From assembly GCA_963825845.1 (NCBI GenBank), contig CAWGVL010000065.1:124001-188000 (forward strand): a DNA stretch of 64,000 bases. The letters are read 5' to 3'. Below the pieces are notes generated by a model. It had not been told where the DNA came from, did no database searches, and saw only the letters and a list, made by a program, of their open reading frames with translations. This DNA is from DASQDN01 sp963825845. GTDB taxonomy: Bacteria > Acidobacteriota > Terriglobia > Bryobacterales > Bryobacteraceae. This document shows positions 7,326-16,215 of the stretch, piece after piece (within the stretch, counting starts at the first letter, position 1; each line of letters opens with the position of its first letter). The position numbers and the translations under genes are program-made.

Positions 7326-8651
7326 TTACCGCTTTCGAGGCTTCGCCTTCGCCGGAGCCGCTTTTTTCGCCGGAGCGGCGGCCAAGCCTTCTACATCGGC
7401 TTTGTCGGCGGTCAGCACCAGCATAAACGGTTCCTTTGTGAAGCTTTCGCCCACACCTTCAAATGTTAGCGATGAACCCACATCTGCTTTGACGGGTGTC
7501 TCGAACTTCAAGGTCACTTCCGGAGTCGTCGCGTCGGAAAGTGCAAGCACGATTTCCTTCGGTCTGGATTCGAGAACGGTGCCTTTCATCTTCGGCAGTT
7601 TGGCGCCCTTCATCTGATCGAAGTAAGCCGCGTCAGTTGTCAGCCCGGCTTTCATGTTCTTCCAAAGGGCCAACATTGGATTGTTCTTGTTGAATTCTTC
7701 TTCGGCCTGCGCTTTCTCGATCGAGATCTCGCGTACACTCTTAATCTTGAAGTCGGGCGGAGGAACCGCGGCGCCCTTGGCCTTCGCCTTGAGTTCAGCT
7801 AGCCCGCTTGTATCTCCGTGGAAACCGGTGTAGGCCTTGGTCAGATAATCATCGACCTGCTTGCGGCCTTCCGCGGGCAGTGCGCCGGGGCCATCATAGC
7901 TGGCCGCCCGTGCAAAGTGATAGAGCGCGTTGGAGTAGGTCTCCGGCTTCTTCTCAGCTACGATGGTTTGTCCGAGCCAGTACGAAACCTCACCTGCGGC
8001 GGGGTTGTTCTGTAAGCTCTTGTTGAAATGCTCCTGCGCTGTGGAACCGTCCTTCTTCATCATCGCCACCCAGCCGAGTGTCTTGTGGGCCAATGCTTCC
8101 ATGTCGGTCCGGGCTTTCGTCCACTGCTCGTCCGTCGTTCCGGCGGGCTTCTTCGCTGGTGCGAAAGCTGTTGGTAGCGCCGCCAGAAGGGCGTTGCCGG
8201 CCTTCTCTCCTGCATCGAGCGCTCCTGGCGAGGTGTCGTTCATGGACGACGTCAAGTACGCCATCCAGTACAGTGCCGTCAGATTCTGGGGATCGATCGC
8301 AATGATGTTCTTTGCGCTCTCCAGGATCTTCGGAGCCTGGCCGAGTTTCTGGTAAGTGTCCAGGTATAGCAACTGCCGCTCGAGCTTGAACTCAGTAGCA
8401 GGATACTTTTCGTTCCACTGATTGAGAAGTTCCAGCCTCTTGGCCGGGGTGGCTTCCTTGGTTATCGATTCGTATAGGTCATATTCCGCACGGTCTTTCC
8501 AATTTTTCTGAGCAGCGCCTCCGGCAGCGGCCTGCCCCTGCGCCTGACCTTGACCTTGCGCCTGACCCTGCGGCTGTTGTGCGGGTAGCGACACGCAAAA
8601 CACAGACGCAACTGCGGCAGCACCGACAAATTTCTTCAAACTAACCAGCAC
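7326..8651 (-). CDS. Secreted TPR-like repeat protein
   Basis: A 441-residue protein with a signal peptide ending near SLPAQQ, then a Gln/Gly/Ala-rich low-complexity stretch (residues about 26-48). The middle (about 50-280) is helical and TPR-like, with segments such as ALYWMAYLTSSM and SYWLGQTIVAEKKPETYSNALYHFARAA reduced here to their alternating helix pattern. A small beta domain (about 345-415) follows, and the tail is a basic AAPAKKAAPAKAK stretch. The start is GTG 8651 with a perfect AGGAGG seven bases upstream. It probably works as a periplasmic scaffold; the partner is unknown. Confidence 0.85.
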   Translation of the reverse strand: MLVSLKKFVGAAAVASVFCVSLPAQQPQGQAQGQGQAQGQAAAGGAAQKNWKDRAEYDLYESITKEATPAKRLELLNQWNEKYPATEFKLERQLLYLDTYQKLGQAPKILESAKNIIAIDPQNLTALYWMAYLTSSMNDTSPGALDAGEKAGNALLAALPTAFAPAKKPAGTTDEQWTKARTDMEALAHKTLGWVAMMKKDGSTAQEHFNKSLQNNPAAGEVSYWLGQTIVAEKKPETYSNALYHFARAASYDGPGALPAEGRKQVDDYLTKAYTGFHGDTSGLAELKAKAKGAAVPPPDFKIKSVREISIEKAQAEEEFNKNNPMLALWKNMKAGLTTDAAYFDQMKGAKLPKMKGTVLESRPKEIVLALSDATTPEVTLKFETPVKADVGSSLTFEGVGESFTKEPFMLVLTADKADVEGLAAAPAKKAAPAKAKPRKR

Positions 8652-8888
8652 TTCCTGGCCTCCTGACTGTCAATGGATAACCTATTGTTGGCGTTGAACA
8701 GCGGCATAGGCTGCCTGAAGAAGACCTCCGCTCACCCAGGGAAGCCAAACTTCGTTGAAAGCCACGCACTTGCGGAGTATAACGAAGGTTTCCTCCGCTC
8801 GCAACAACGACGTACTAATAGATGCGCGCGAGTGCCGCGATGTTCCCGTCATTACAGACGACTCCAGAATACCGTGTGCTAGACTCCA

Positions 8889-10354
8889 GTGCATCCGGTG
8901 CGCTACTTCGATATCGGTGTCATCCTCGCCTATCTTATCGGCATCACGTGGTTCGGCTCGCGTTTCCGATCCTCGCAGAAGTCGCTCAAAGACTATTTCC
9001 TCGGAGGCCGGAACGCGCCCTGGTGGGCGATCAGTTTCTCCATCGTGTCCGCAGAAACGAGTACTCTGACCGTCATCGGTACGCCCGCGCTCGCATTTAA
9101 CGGAAACTTTGGCTTTCTCCAGGTGGTCCTCGGATATCTTCTCGCCCGAATCATTATCTCGATTTTGTTCCTGCCACAGTACTTCCGCGGTGAAATGTTC
9201 ACTGCCTACGAACTGATGGAGCGGCGCTTCGGGCATCGGATTCGCAAGTTGACGGCCGGTACCTTCCTGATTCTACGGGCTCTAGCAGAAGGAGTTCGCG
9301 TTTTTGCGATCTCGATCATTGTGTCCATCGTACTTGGGACGGGAGAGGTCGGTTCTATCGTTCTGATCGTTTGTCTTACGCTGATTTACACGTTTGAGGG
9401 CGGGATGACGGCTGTTATCTGGACTGACGTTGTTCAGATGTTCCTGTATGTAGCCGGAGCCGTTCTTAGTCTTTTTGTGATCCTCGAAAAAATACCGCTT
9501 GGTTGGAACCATGTGGTCGAGGTGGCGGGCAGTCTCGGCAAGTTCCAGGTCTTCGATTTCGGATTCGAATTGACAGCCGAGTTTTTTAGCCGGCCTTACA
9601 ACTTCTGGGCGGGATTGATCGGCGGAGCGTTTCTTACCACCGCTTCACACGGAACGGAACAATTGATGGTTCAGCGTCTATTGGCGGCGCGTAATGAAGG
9701 CGAAAGCCGTCTCGCGCTCTTCAGTAGTTGGATCGTGATTGCGGTGCAATTCACGCTTTTTCTGGTCATTGGCGCAATTCTGTTCGTTTACTATCTCGAG
9801 ACCGGAGACACCCCGCCATCCTCCGCCCGACCGGATCTACCCGCAGTTTATCTGGAATAACCTGCCGGCCGGCATTGCGGGGCTGGTGATCGCCGCGATC
9901 CTGGCAGCCGCGATGTCAAACCTGAGTGCGGCTCTAAATGCGTTGGCGTCAACAACGATCATGGATTTCTACAAGCCGCTGACCACCAAACTCGGTGTTG
10001 GCCGGTCCGAATCACATTACCTGAAACTCGCGCGGCTCGCCACGTTGGCTTGGGGGAGTCGTATTGTTCCTCATCGGGCTTGTTGCTCGAAACTGGGGAT
10101 CGGTTTTGGAGGCCGGCTTATCCATTGCGTCAATTTTGTACGGAGCGCTGCTCGGCGTCTTCTTGCTCGGCTTGCTGACACGTCGTACATCCGAATCTGG
10201 CGCCATGGCCGGTATGGTCGCGAGCCTGCTCATGATGTTTTACGTAAAGCAGTACACAGTGATCGCGTGGACTTGGTATGTCCTCATCGGTAGCGCGACC
10301 ACGGTGGCAGTTGGGTATCTCTCCTCGTTTGTTCTACCCAGGCGGACCACATGA
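8889..10354 (+). pseudogene. Sodium:solute symporter (SSS family), two frameshifts
   Basis: Together the frames give a roughly 487-residue SSS-family symporter, which couples Na+ entry to uptake of a solute such as a sugar or carboxylate. The first part (8889 to about 9825) has the family start with SLKDYFLGGRNAPWW and several membrane helices. The second part (to about 10052) has GIAGLVIAAILAAAMSNLS, the third the last helices. Both breaks fit one extra base: near CCGCCCGACC at about 9829, and in GGGGG at 10052-10056, where four G restore WGVVLFLIGLVA. The stop overlaps the permease start by 4 bases. I infer sequencing indels more than decay. Confidence 0.85.
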
Positions 10355-11719
10355 TTAAACAGGAACTCCGGCGCGACTTAGATTATTGGGGCGCCGTCGC
10401 GATGGTTGTGGGCACGGTAATTGGCAGCGGTATCTTTGCTGTGCCTAAAGCAATGGTGCTCAACGTCGGCACGCCGGCCAGATGGTATTCGCCGTTTGGA
10501 TATTTCGGCGGCATTCTATCGTTGTTCGGCGCACTTACCTATGCCGAACTCGCCGCATCCATGCCGGAGGCCGGCGGGGAGTACGCTTATCTCCGGACAG
10601 CATATGGTCCGTTCTATGGGTATATCTATGGATGGACGCAGGCGTGGGTAGCCAAGAGTGGTTCGATCGCTACGCTTGCCACGCTATTTTTCTATTACCT
10701 GGCCAACTTCGCCCCGGCGCTCGAACGAGTTTGGTTCACGGTTCAACTGCCGATTGGCCCAAATGGCGGGCCATTAGAAGTGCGACAAGGGCAATTCTGC
10801 GCGATGGCGGTTATCTTGATCCTCGGCGTTGTAAATGTTTTTGGAGTTCGCGTAGGCGGCGCACTTCAAATCGCGGTAACGATCTGAAAGTCGTCTTGAT
10901 CCTCGCGGTGGTTGTCATTGGTATGACCGCCGAGGTAGGAACTGCTTCGAATTACTCCACCTCCATTCCCGCGGCCGGCGGATGGACTGGATTTTTGCTG
11001 CCCTTGTCGCGGCGCTGTGGGCGTACGACGGATGGAACAACGTGAGCATGATCGCCTCGGAAGTCCAAAATCCACAGAGAAACCTGCCGCGCGCCCTAAT
11101 CGGCGGCGTGCTGCTTGTAATTGGGATCTATCTCCTGACGAATCTCGCGTATTTCTACGTTTTGCCGGCCGTGGATGTTTCACGGAGCGACCGCGTCGCC
11201 GCCGATATGATGCGCCGTGTCATGGGAGAGCCTGCTGCCGCCGCAGTGAGCCTCGCAGCCATGATATCCATCTTTGCTGCCCTGAACGGGTCGATCCTGT
11301 CAGGGTCGCGCGTCCCCTATGCGCTTGCAAAAGACGGACTTTTTTTTCGTCCCTGCGCAAAAGTCCACCCTGTATACAGTACTCCGAGTAATTCCATCCT
11401 GCTTTTGAGCATTTGGTCGAGCGTTTTGGTACTTACCGGAAGGTACGAAGAACTTTACACCCTAGTAATATTCCCTAGCTGGATCCTCTATGCCATGGCG
11501 ACCGCGTCCGTAATCGTGCTGCGTCGTACACGTCCAGATTTGCCGCGACCGTACAAAACAATCGGATATCCTGTTGTACCAGTACTATTTGTCCTCGTAG
11601 CCGGGGCACTCATCCTGTCTACTCTGTTCAAATCCCCTCGAGAGAGCGTCTTAGGTCTGGGCATTATTGCCGCAGGTATCCCTTTTTATCTGCGCTGGCG
11701 CAAGAACGCCCGAACTTAA
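10351..11719 (+). pseudogene. APC family amino acid permease, two frameshifts
   Basis: Reconstructed it is a permease of about 456 residues with some twelve helices, of the amino acid-polyamine-organocation superfamily. The first helix carries the family glycine motif VVGTVIGSGIFAVP, and the C-terminal part has GSRVPYALAKDGLFF and PYKTIGYPVVPVLFVL. Two missing bases break it: near 10885 (frame ends after LQIAVTI, then continues LKVVLILAVVV) and in TTTTT at about 10992 (adding one T gives FFAALVAALWAYDG). The start overlaps the upstream symporter stop, so the two transporters form one unit. Substrate not readable. Confidence 0.85.
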
Positions 11720-11742
11720 TACCTGTACGTACCGGGCGTTCT
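11703..11742 (+). terminator. Hairpin at the end of the permease gene
   Basis: AGAACGCCCG (11703-11712) and CGGGCGTTCT (11733-11742) form a perfect 10-bp stem around the permease stop codon. There is no T-run after it, so intrinsic termination would be weak. It may stabilise the mRNA end instead. Confidence 0.5.
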
Positions 11743-11787
11743 AGACTTCCAGTACTAGGCTGATGAACATCCACGGAATCACGTTTC

Positions 11788-11890
11788 TGTTCTGTTTTCG
11801 GAACAGAGCACTTGAAATTGGCCTAGAAAATGAGTTACAAACAGCATGTACGGTCTGTCTGAACGTTGATCTTGTTCCGAAATCAGAACA
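11788..11890. promoter_or_regulatory. Pair of TGTTC-N8-GAACA operator-like sites
   Basis: Two 18-bp palindromes, TGTTC-N8-GAACA, lie at 11788-11805 and 11873-11890, exactly 85 bases apart (about eight helical turns), just before the AT-hook gene. As 21-mers they are near-identical inverted copies, about 18 of 21 bases matching. Two spaced copies in an intergenic region suggest binding of a dimeric repressor, possibly with looping. The regulator is not known. Confidence 0.5.
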
Positions 11891-11942
11891 GCGGCCCCAG
11901 ATCGATCCGCGCATCGACTGAATCGTTGGGAGTATAAATCGA

Positions 11943-12155
11943 ATGGACGTTAACAAAATGCTGGTGGAGTTGCGCCAGGAACGCGAGCACATCGAGGAAG
12001 CAATTATCATCCTCGAACGGCTTGCCCGCGGTAGAGGGAAGCGGCGCGGTCGACCGCCGCTCTGGATGTCAACAACCGTAGCGCCGGCGAAGCGCCGCGG
12101 CCGTCCTCCTGGCAGCAAGAACAAACCCAAGGACGAGAAAGCGGCCGTAGCCTAA
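11943..12155 (+). CDS. Small AT-hook-like DNA-binding protein
   Basis: A 70-residue protein. The first half is an amphipathic helix rich in charged residues (MLVELRQEREHIEEAIIILE), probably for dimerisation. The second half has two AT-hook cores, KRRGRPPLW at about residue 33 and KRRGRPPGSKNK at about 50, which bind the minor groove of AT-rich DNA. The tail is basic. It is likely a small nucleoid or regulatory protein. A strong hairpin follows it and two operator-like sites precede it, so it forms its own transcription unit and may control itself. Confidence 0.8.
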   Translation: MDVNKMLVELRQEREHIEEAIIILERLARGRGKRRGRPPLWMSTTVAPAKRRGRPPGSKNKPKDEKAAVA

Positions 12156-12161
12156 AGAAGA

Positions 12162-12190
12162 AAAGGGTAACGCTACTTGCGTTGCCCTTT
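12162..12190 (+). terminator. Rho-independent-like terminator of AT-hook gene
   Basis: AAAGGGTAACGC (12162-12173) pairs with GCGTTGCCCTTT (12179-12190) over 12 positions with one G-T wobble and a TACTT loop. It begins 6 bases after the stop codon. The A-rich 5' and T-rich 3' sides suit an intrinsic terminator. Confidence 0.8.
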
Positions 12191-12215
12191 AATCGTTTCT
12201 TGCCGATTTTTAATA

Positions 12216-14627
12216 TTAGTAAAGCAAAAACTCAGAACGCCGCTGCCGGAACTCGTCCAGACCCGCAGCATATTGTTGTTCTATCTTGAGCGGGTCCTCG
12301 CCTTCTTCCAGCAGTTTGAGTACGTTTCTGTCGCCCGTGAGTTTTTCGTTCGCCGCCCAATTCATCTGACCGGGGAACAGTTTCCCAATCGCAGAACCAA
12401 CTTCCAGTCCGAATCGAACGCTGTCGAATGCATCGCGGTCGGTGATTACAAATCGCACGCCCTCGATGGTCTTCCCCATGAAATTCGAGGCCTGCGGATG
12501 CAGTCGCGTTGCGTATACCCGGATGCCGACGATGTTCCGGCTGTTCAAGTAGTCCGCGAGTTGTTGACCTTTCATCCATGCCGCTCCGATCTGCTCGAAC
12601 GGAGCGTCCGTTCCTCGTCCAACGGAGTAGATCTTGCCGCCTTCGAGCATTCCAATGCCCGGATAAAGAACGGCTGCATTCAGGCTCCGCATATTGGGGG
12701 ATGGATCAATCCAGGGGAGACCTGTGGCATCGAACCAATCCGACCTCTGCCAACCCTGCATCTTCACTACTTTCAGATTGGCTTTTTGAGAGAAGCTGGA
12801 GTTCATCATGGTCGCGATCTCGCCGACGGTCATTCCATGCCGCACCGGCAATTCGAAGCAACCGACGAAGGACTTTAATGACGGGTCGATAACTGGACCT
12901 TCTACGCGCATTCCTCCTATCGGATTGGGACGATCCAAAACAACGAATTCGATGTTGCGTTTGGCGGCTTCCTGCATCGTGTTGGACATCGTGCACAGAT
13001 ACGTGTAGAAACGCGCGCCTACATCCTGGATATCGAAGACGAGTACGTCGATATCGCGAAGCATTTCATCGTTCGGCCTGCGATTCTGTCCGGCGTACAA
13101 GCTCCAGACGCGTAATCCCGTTTTCGCATCTTGTGTGTTAGCAACATTTTCATGATCCTCGGAACCGGATAGACCGTGTTCAGGCGCGAATATTGCCCGC
13201 AGATTGACGCCCGCCGCAATCATTGCATCGATGTTCCGATTGCCATCTCGCGTGATCCCGGTGTGATTCGTGATCAGACCGACGCGTTTACCCTGCAACT
13301 CCGGAAACTTTTCCTGCAATAAGACATCAATGCCGTTGAGCACATGCGCCAGCCGAGGCTTCGGCCGGACGGTGGGTTGGGTCGGCATAGCGCTGCTTAG
13401 GACAGCTTGGGCGCCGATCTCAGGCAAATCCAGGCCAGCGGCAGCAACACTTGCCACTCTGCTCCGCAGCGAGGTGATCGCCGCCTTCAAGTGAGGATGA
13501 ACGCTGTTGCTGAGCAGGATCACATACGTGTCGGTGAACGGATCGATCCACATTGACGTTCCCGTAAACCCGGTATGACCGTAGGATCCGACTGGAAATA
13601 GATCACCCCGGCTTCCGGAAAACTGAGAGTCAATATCCCAACCGAGCCCGCGAAGTACCGGTTGGTCTGCGGGTCCCTGCGGGCTGGTAAACCTCCGCAC
13701 TGTCAGTGGACTGAAGACGCGAACGCCCTTTCGCTGCCCCATGCCAAGCATCATCTCGGCGAATTTGGACAAGTCTGCCGCGGTCGAGAATAGTCCGGCA
13801 TGTCCGGCAACCCCGCCCATGAAACGAGCCGTGGGGTCATGCACAATTCCGCGCAGTGGAGTTGGCGATCCTTTGACAATCTCCGTCGGCGCGATCCGCC
13901 GAAGTAGGGATTGCGACGGTTGGTACATCGTCTCTGACATTCCAAGAGGCTTGAAGATTTTCGCTTGTACGTATTCCGGCAGTGTTTTGCCTGAAACTCT
14001 CTGCACGATCTCGCCCAGAAGAACGAAATTGATATCGCTGTATGTAAAGCGTGAATTCGGAACATTCACGGGCACGTCTATTGTCGCGAGTTTGATTCCC
14101 GTGCCGTAGCCGGCCCACACCGGTTCGAGATTCACATCAGGACGCATCCCGGAGAAGTGAGTCAGCAGGTTCCGAACGGTGATATCGCTGTGGCCGCCTT
14201 GAAATTCAGGAATATACTCCGTTACCTTGTCATTGAGCCGCAGTTTGCCCTCCTCGACGAGTTTAGCGACCGCGGAGGTGGTCGATACGACCTTCGTCAG
14301 AGACGCGATATCGAAAATCGTGTCCAGCGTCATCGGTTCACGCCGCGGGACGAGGGCGCGATGTCCATAAGCCTTCTGGAAGATGACACTGCCCTTGTGT
14401 CCAACAACAACGACCGCTCCCGGGATTTGTCCCTCGCTGATCGCCTCCTGTATCGTGGCGTCCATTGCCGAACCGGCGCGGAAGACGTTGGCTGGTACGG
14501 GAACGGCAGGCTTAACAGCCACCGGGGCTGGGTGTTTCGCGACCGGAACCTTGCGCGGGGCTTTCAAATTACTCTGATACGCAAATGGGGCGCCCGCGAA
14601 AAAGGCCATCAAGAGCAGTTTTTTCAT
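12216..14627 (-). CDS. Serine beta-lactamase-like / NamZ (DUF1343) fusion
   Basis: An 803-residue exported protein joining two cell-wall domains. After a signal peptide, residues about 50-380 form a class C beta-lactamase-like serine hydrolase: the SxxK motif is ASLTKV (about 112), the YSD motif is in FTYSDINFVLLG (about 195), and HTGFTG is at about 349. From about residue 425 to the end it is DUF1343: NGIDVLLQEKFPEL, GLITNHTGI, FAPEHGLSG, FDIQDVGARFYTY, VLDRPNPIGG. DUF1343 includes NamZ, an exo-beta-N-acetylmuramidase. The combination suggests trimming of peptidoglycan fragments in the periplasm. Its start overlaps the pterin dehydratase stop by 4 bases. Confidence 0.92.
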   Translation of the reverse strand: MKKLLLMAFFAGAPFAYQSNLKAPRKVPVAKHPAPVAVKPAVPVPANVFRAGSAMDATIQEAISEGQIPGAVVVVGHKGSVIFQKAYGHRALVPRREPMTLDTIFDIASLTKVVSTTSAVAKLVEEGKLRLNDKVTEYIPEFQGGHSDITVRNLLTHFSGMRPDVNLEPVWAGYGTGIKLATIDVPVNVPNSRFTYSDINFVLLGEIVQRVSGKTLPEYVQAKIFKPLGMSETMYQPSQSLLRRIAPTEIVKGSPTPLRGIVHDPTARFMGGVAGHAGLFSTAADLSKFAEMMLGMGQRKGVRVFSPLTVRRFTSPQGPADQPVLRGLGWDIDSQFSGSRGDLFPVGSYGHTGFTGTSMWIDPFTDTYVILLSNSVHPHLKAAITSLRSRVASVAAAGLDLPEIGAQAVLSSAMPTQPTVRPKPRLAHVLNGIDVLLQEKFPELQGKRVGLITNHTGITRDGNRNIDAMIAAGVNLRAIFAPEHGLSGSEDHENVANTQDAKTGLRVWSLYAGQNRRPNDEMLRDIDVLVFDIQDVGARFYTYLCTMSNTMQEAAKRNIEFVVLDRPNPIGGMRVEGPVIDPSLKSFVGCFELPVRHGMTVGEIATMMNSSFSQKANLKVVKMQGWQRSDWFDATGLPWIDPSPNMRSLNAAVLYPGIGMLEGGKIYSVGRGTDAPFEQIGAAWMKGQQLADYLNSRNIVGIRVYATRLHPQASNFMGKTIEGVRFVITDRDAFDSVRFGLEVGSAIGKLFPGQMNWAANEKLTGDRNVLKLLEEGEDPLKIEQQYAAGLDEFRQRRSEFLLY

Positions 14628-14923
14628 CGCAGTTTATCGGCTATCTTCTCCATCGATCCCGCGAGCTTGACGTCCAATTCAGTGATTCCTCCGACGTCAT
14701 GCGTCGATAGGTCCACCGAGACCCGCTTATACACGTTGGACCATTCAGGATGATGGTCCAGTTTCTCGGCGACCGTAGCGACCGCTGCCATAAAGGCGAA
14801 CGCATGCGTGAAATCAGGGAAAGTATACTCCCGGTGGAGCTTACCTTCGATGACGGACCAGCCGGGCAGGGACGGCAGAGCCGAGGAGATCTCCTCGGAA
14901 GACAGCTTCGCGGGTCGAGGCAT
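14624..14923 (-). CDS. 4a-hydroxytetrahydrobiopterin dehydratase
   Basis: A 99-residue pterin-4a-carbinolamine dehydratase, the normal length for this one-domain enzyme. The signature KLDHHPEWSNVY (about residues 54-65) carries the catalytic histidines, and LSTHDVGGIT (about 72-81) carries the third. It dehydrates 4a-hydroxytetrahydrobiopterin to regenerate pterin cofactors after aromatic hydroxylation; some relatives also act in molybdopterin metabolism. It is translationally coupled to the beta-lactamase/NamZ fusion through an ATGA, an odd pairing without a clear functional link. Confidence 0.93.
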   Translation of the reverse strand: MPRPAKLSSEEISSALPSLPGWSVIEGKLHREYTFPDFTHAFAFMAAVATVAEKLDHHPEWSNVYKRVSVDLSTHDVGGITELDVKLAGSMEKIADKLR

Positions 14924-15000
14924 TCAATCTACTGTAAACATAAAGACGTATCGCCGCTGAAAAAAGACGCTACTTTTGTAGTAGCACGTAAAATGGTTCG

Positions 15001-16212
15001 ATGGCAGAGTTGCTTCCTCGTCTTCGCATGGACCTCGACTTCATGCCCTCGCCAATTGAAGACAAGCCAGGGCTCCTGATTCGGGACTCCTATCGGTACT
15101 CCGATGCGGTGATGATCATCCCTCCGCCGCTGGTTCAGTGTCTGGCATGCTTCGATGGTGAACAAACATCGCTGGATCTGAGACAGTTACTGGTTCGAAT
15201 GACCGGAGAACTCGACGTGAGCGCGATGGAGGCGCATCTTCGGGAAACGTTGAGCACGGCGGGGTTCTTACACGACGACATATACGAACGTCTCCGGGAC
15301 GAGCGGCACCGCGACTTTGCCGATGCAGAATCTCGACTGGCGGCGCATGCTGGAACGGCTTACCCCGAGGATGCCAATGCAGTGAAGGCGACTTTGGATG
15401 AATACCTGAAGGGGACAAATCACAAAAACGCCGCTGGCGATGTGATTGCGATCGCGGCGCCTCACGTCAGCCCTTTTGGCGGCTGGCAGACTTATCGCGA
15501 GGCGTACTCTGCGCTCGGGCCCGATCACCGCGATCGAACCTTCGTGGTCCTGGGTACTTCCCACTATGGGCACCCTGATCGATTCGGTCTCACACGCAAG
15601 CCATTCGGGACCCCGTACGGCAATGCGACTCCGGACCTGCGGTTCATCGATGAACTCGCCGATCAACCCGCGGTCCTGATGGAAGACTACTGTCACGCGT
15701 TCGAGCACTCGATCGAGTTCCAGGTCGTGTTTCTGCAGCACCTCTACGGACCAGACATCCGAATCGTTCCCATACTCTGCGGATCTTTCGCGCGCAGCAT
15801 CCTGAATGGCGGGATGCCCGAAGATAATGAGCCTGTCCGCAGGTTCTTGGGCAAGCTGGGCGAGATGGCCGCCAGGGAAGGGAATTCCCTCACCTGGATT
15901 TTAGGTATCGACATGGCGCATATGGGAGCGCGCTACGGTGACGATCTGCCGGCTGTGGCGAACCGCGGCGAAATGCAGGAAGTGGAGGAGCGGGACCGTC
16001 TTCGCATCGAGCGTGTGCTTGCCTCCGATGCCGAGGGCTTTTGGGAACGCGTGAAGGATCGCCAGGACGACCTCAAATGGTGCGGGAGTTCGCCGCTCTA
16101 CACTTTCCTTCGAGCTGTACCTGGAGCAAAGGGTACATTACGCGGTTACGAGCAATGGAACATCGACGAACAAAGCGTCGTGTCCTTCGCCGCGATGTCT
16201 TTTATCCGCTGA
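15001..16212 (+). CDS. MEMO-family protein (AmmeMemoRadiSam B) with PqqD-like N-terminus
   Basis: A 403-residue protein. Residues about 125-403 are the MEMO domain, related to extradiol dioxygenases; metal-binding residues known from MEMO1 are visible: His in APHVSPFGG, His in EHSIEFQ, and Cys in KWCGSSPLY, plus IDMAHMGARYGD. Residues about 25-105 form a compact helix-rich part with LACFDGEQTSLDLRQLL, reminiscent of PqqD-like RiPP recognition elements. The AMMECR1-like A protein and radical SAM partner are not nearby, so the gene is solitary. A hairpin GCTACT/AGTAGC (14968-14985) lies upstream. Biochemical role unknown. Confidence 0.88.
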   Translation: MAELLPRLRMDLDFMPSPIEDKPGLLIRDSYRYSDAVMIIPPPLVQCLACFDGEQTSLDLRQLLVRMTGELDVSAMEAHLRETLSTAGFLHDDIYERLRDERHRDFADAESRLAAHAGTAYPEDANAVKATLDEYLKGTNHKNAAGDVIAIAAPHVSPFGGWQTYREAYSALGPDHRDRTFVVLGTSHYGHPDRFGLTRKPFGTPYGNATPDLRFIDELADQPAVLMEDYCHAFEHSIEFQVVFLQHLYGPDIRIVPILCGSFARSILNGGMPEDNEPVRRFLGKLGEMAAREGNSLTWILGIDMAHMGARYGDDLPAVANRGEMQEVEERDRLRIERVLASDAEGFWERVKDRQDDLKWCGSSPLYTFLRAVPGAKGTLRGYEQWNIDEQSVVSFAAMSFIR

Positions 16213-16215
16213 TTG

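Noticed and set aside
11788..11805. LexA-like SOS box
   Set aside because: The half-sites share CTGT/ACAG letters, but spacing does not fit the E. coli consensus and acidobacterial LexA sites are not known to me.
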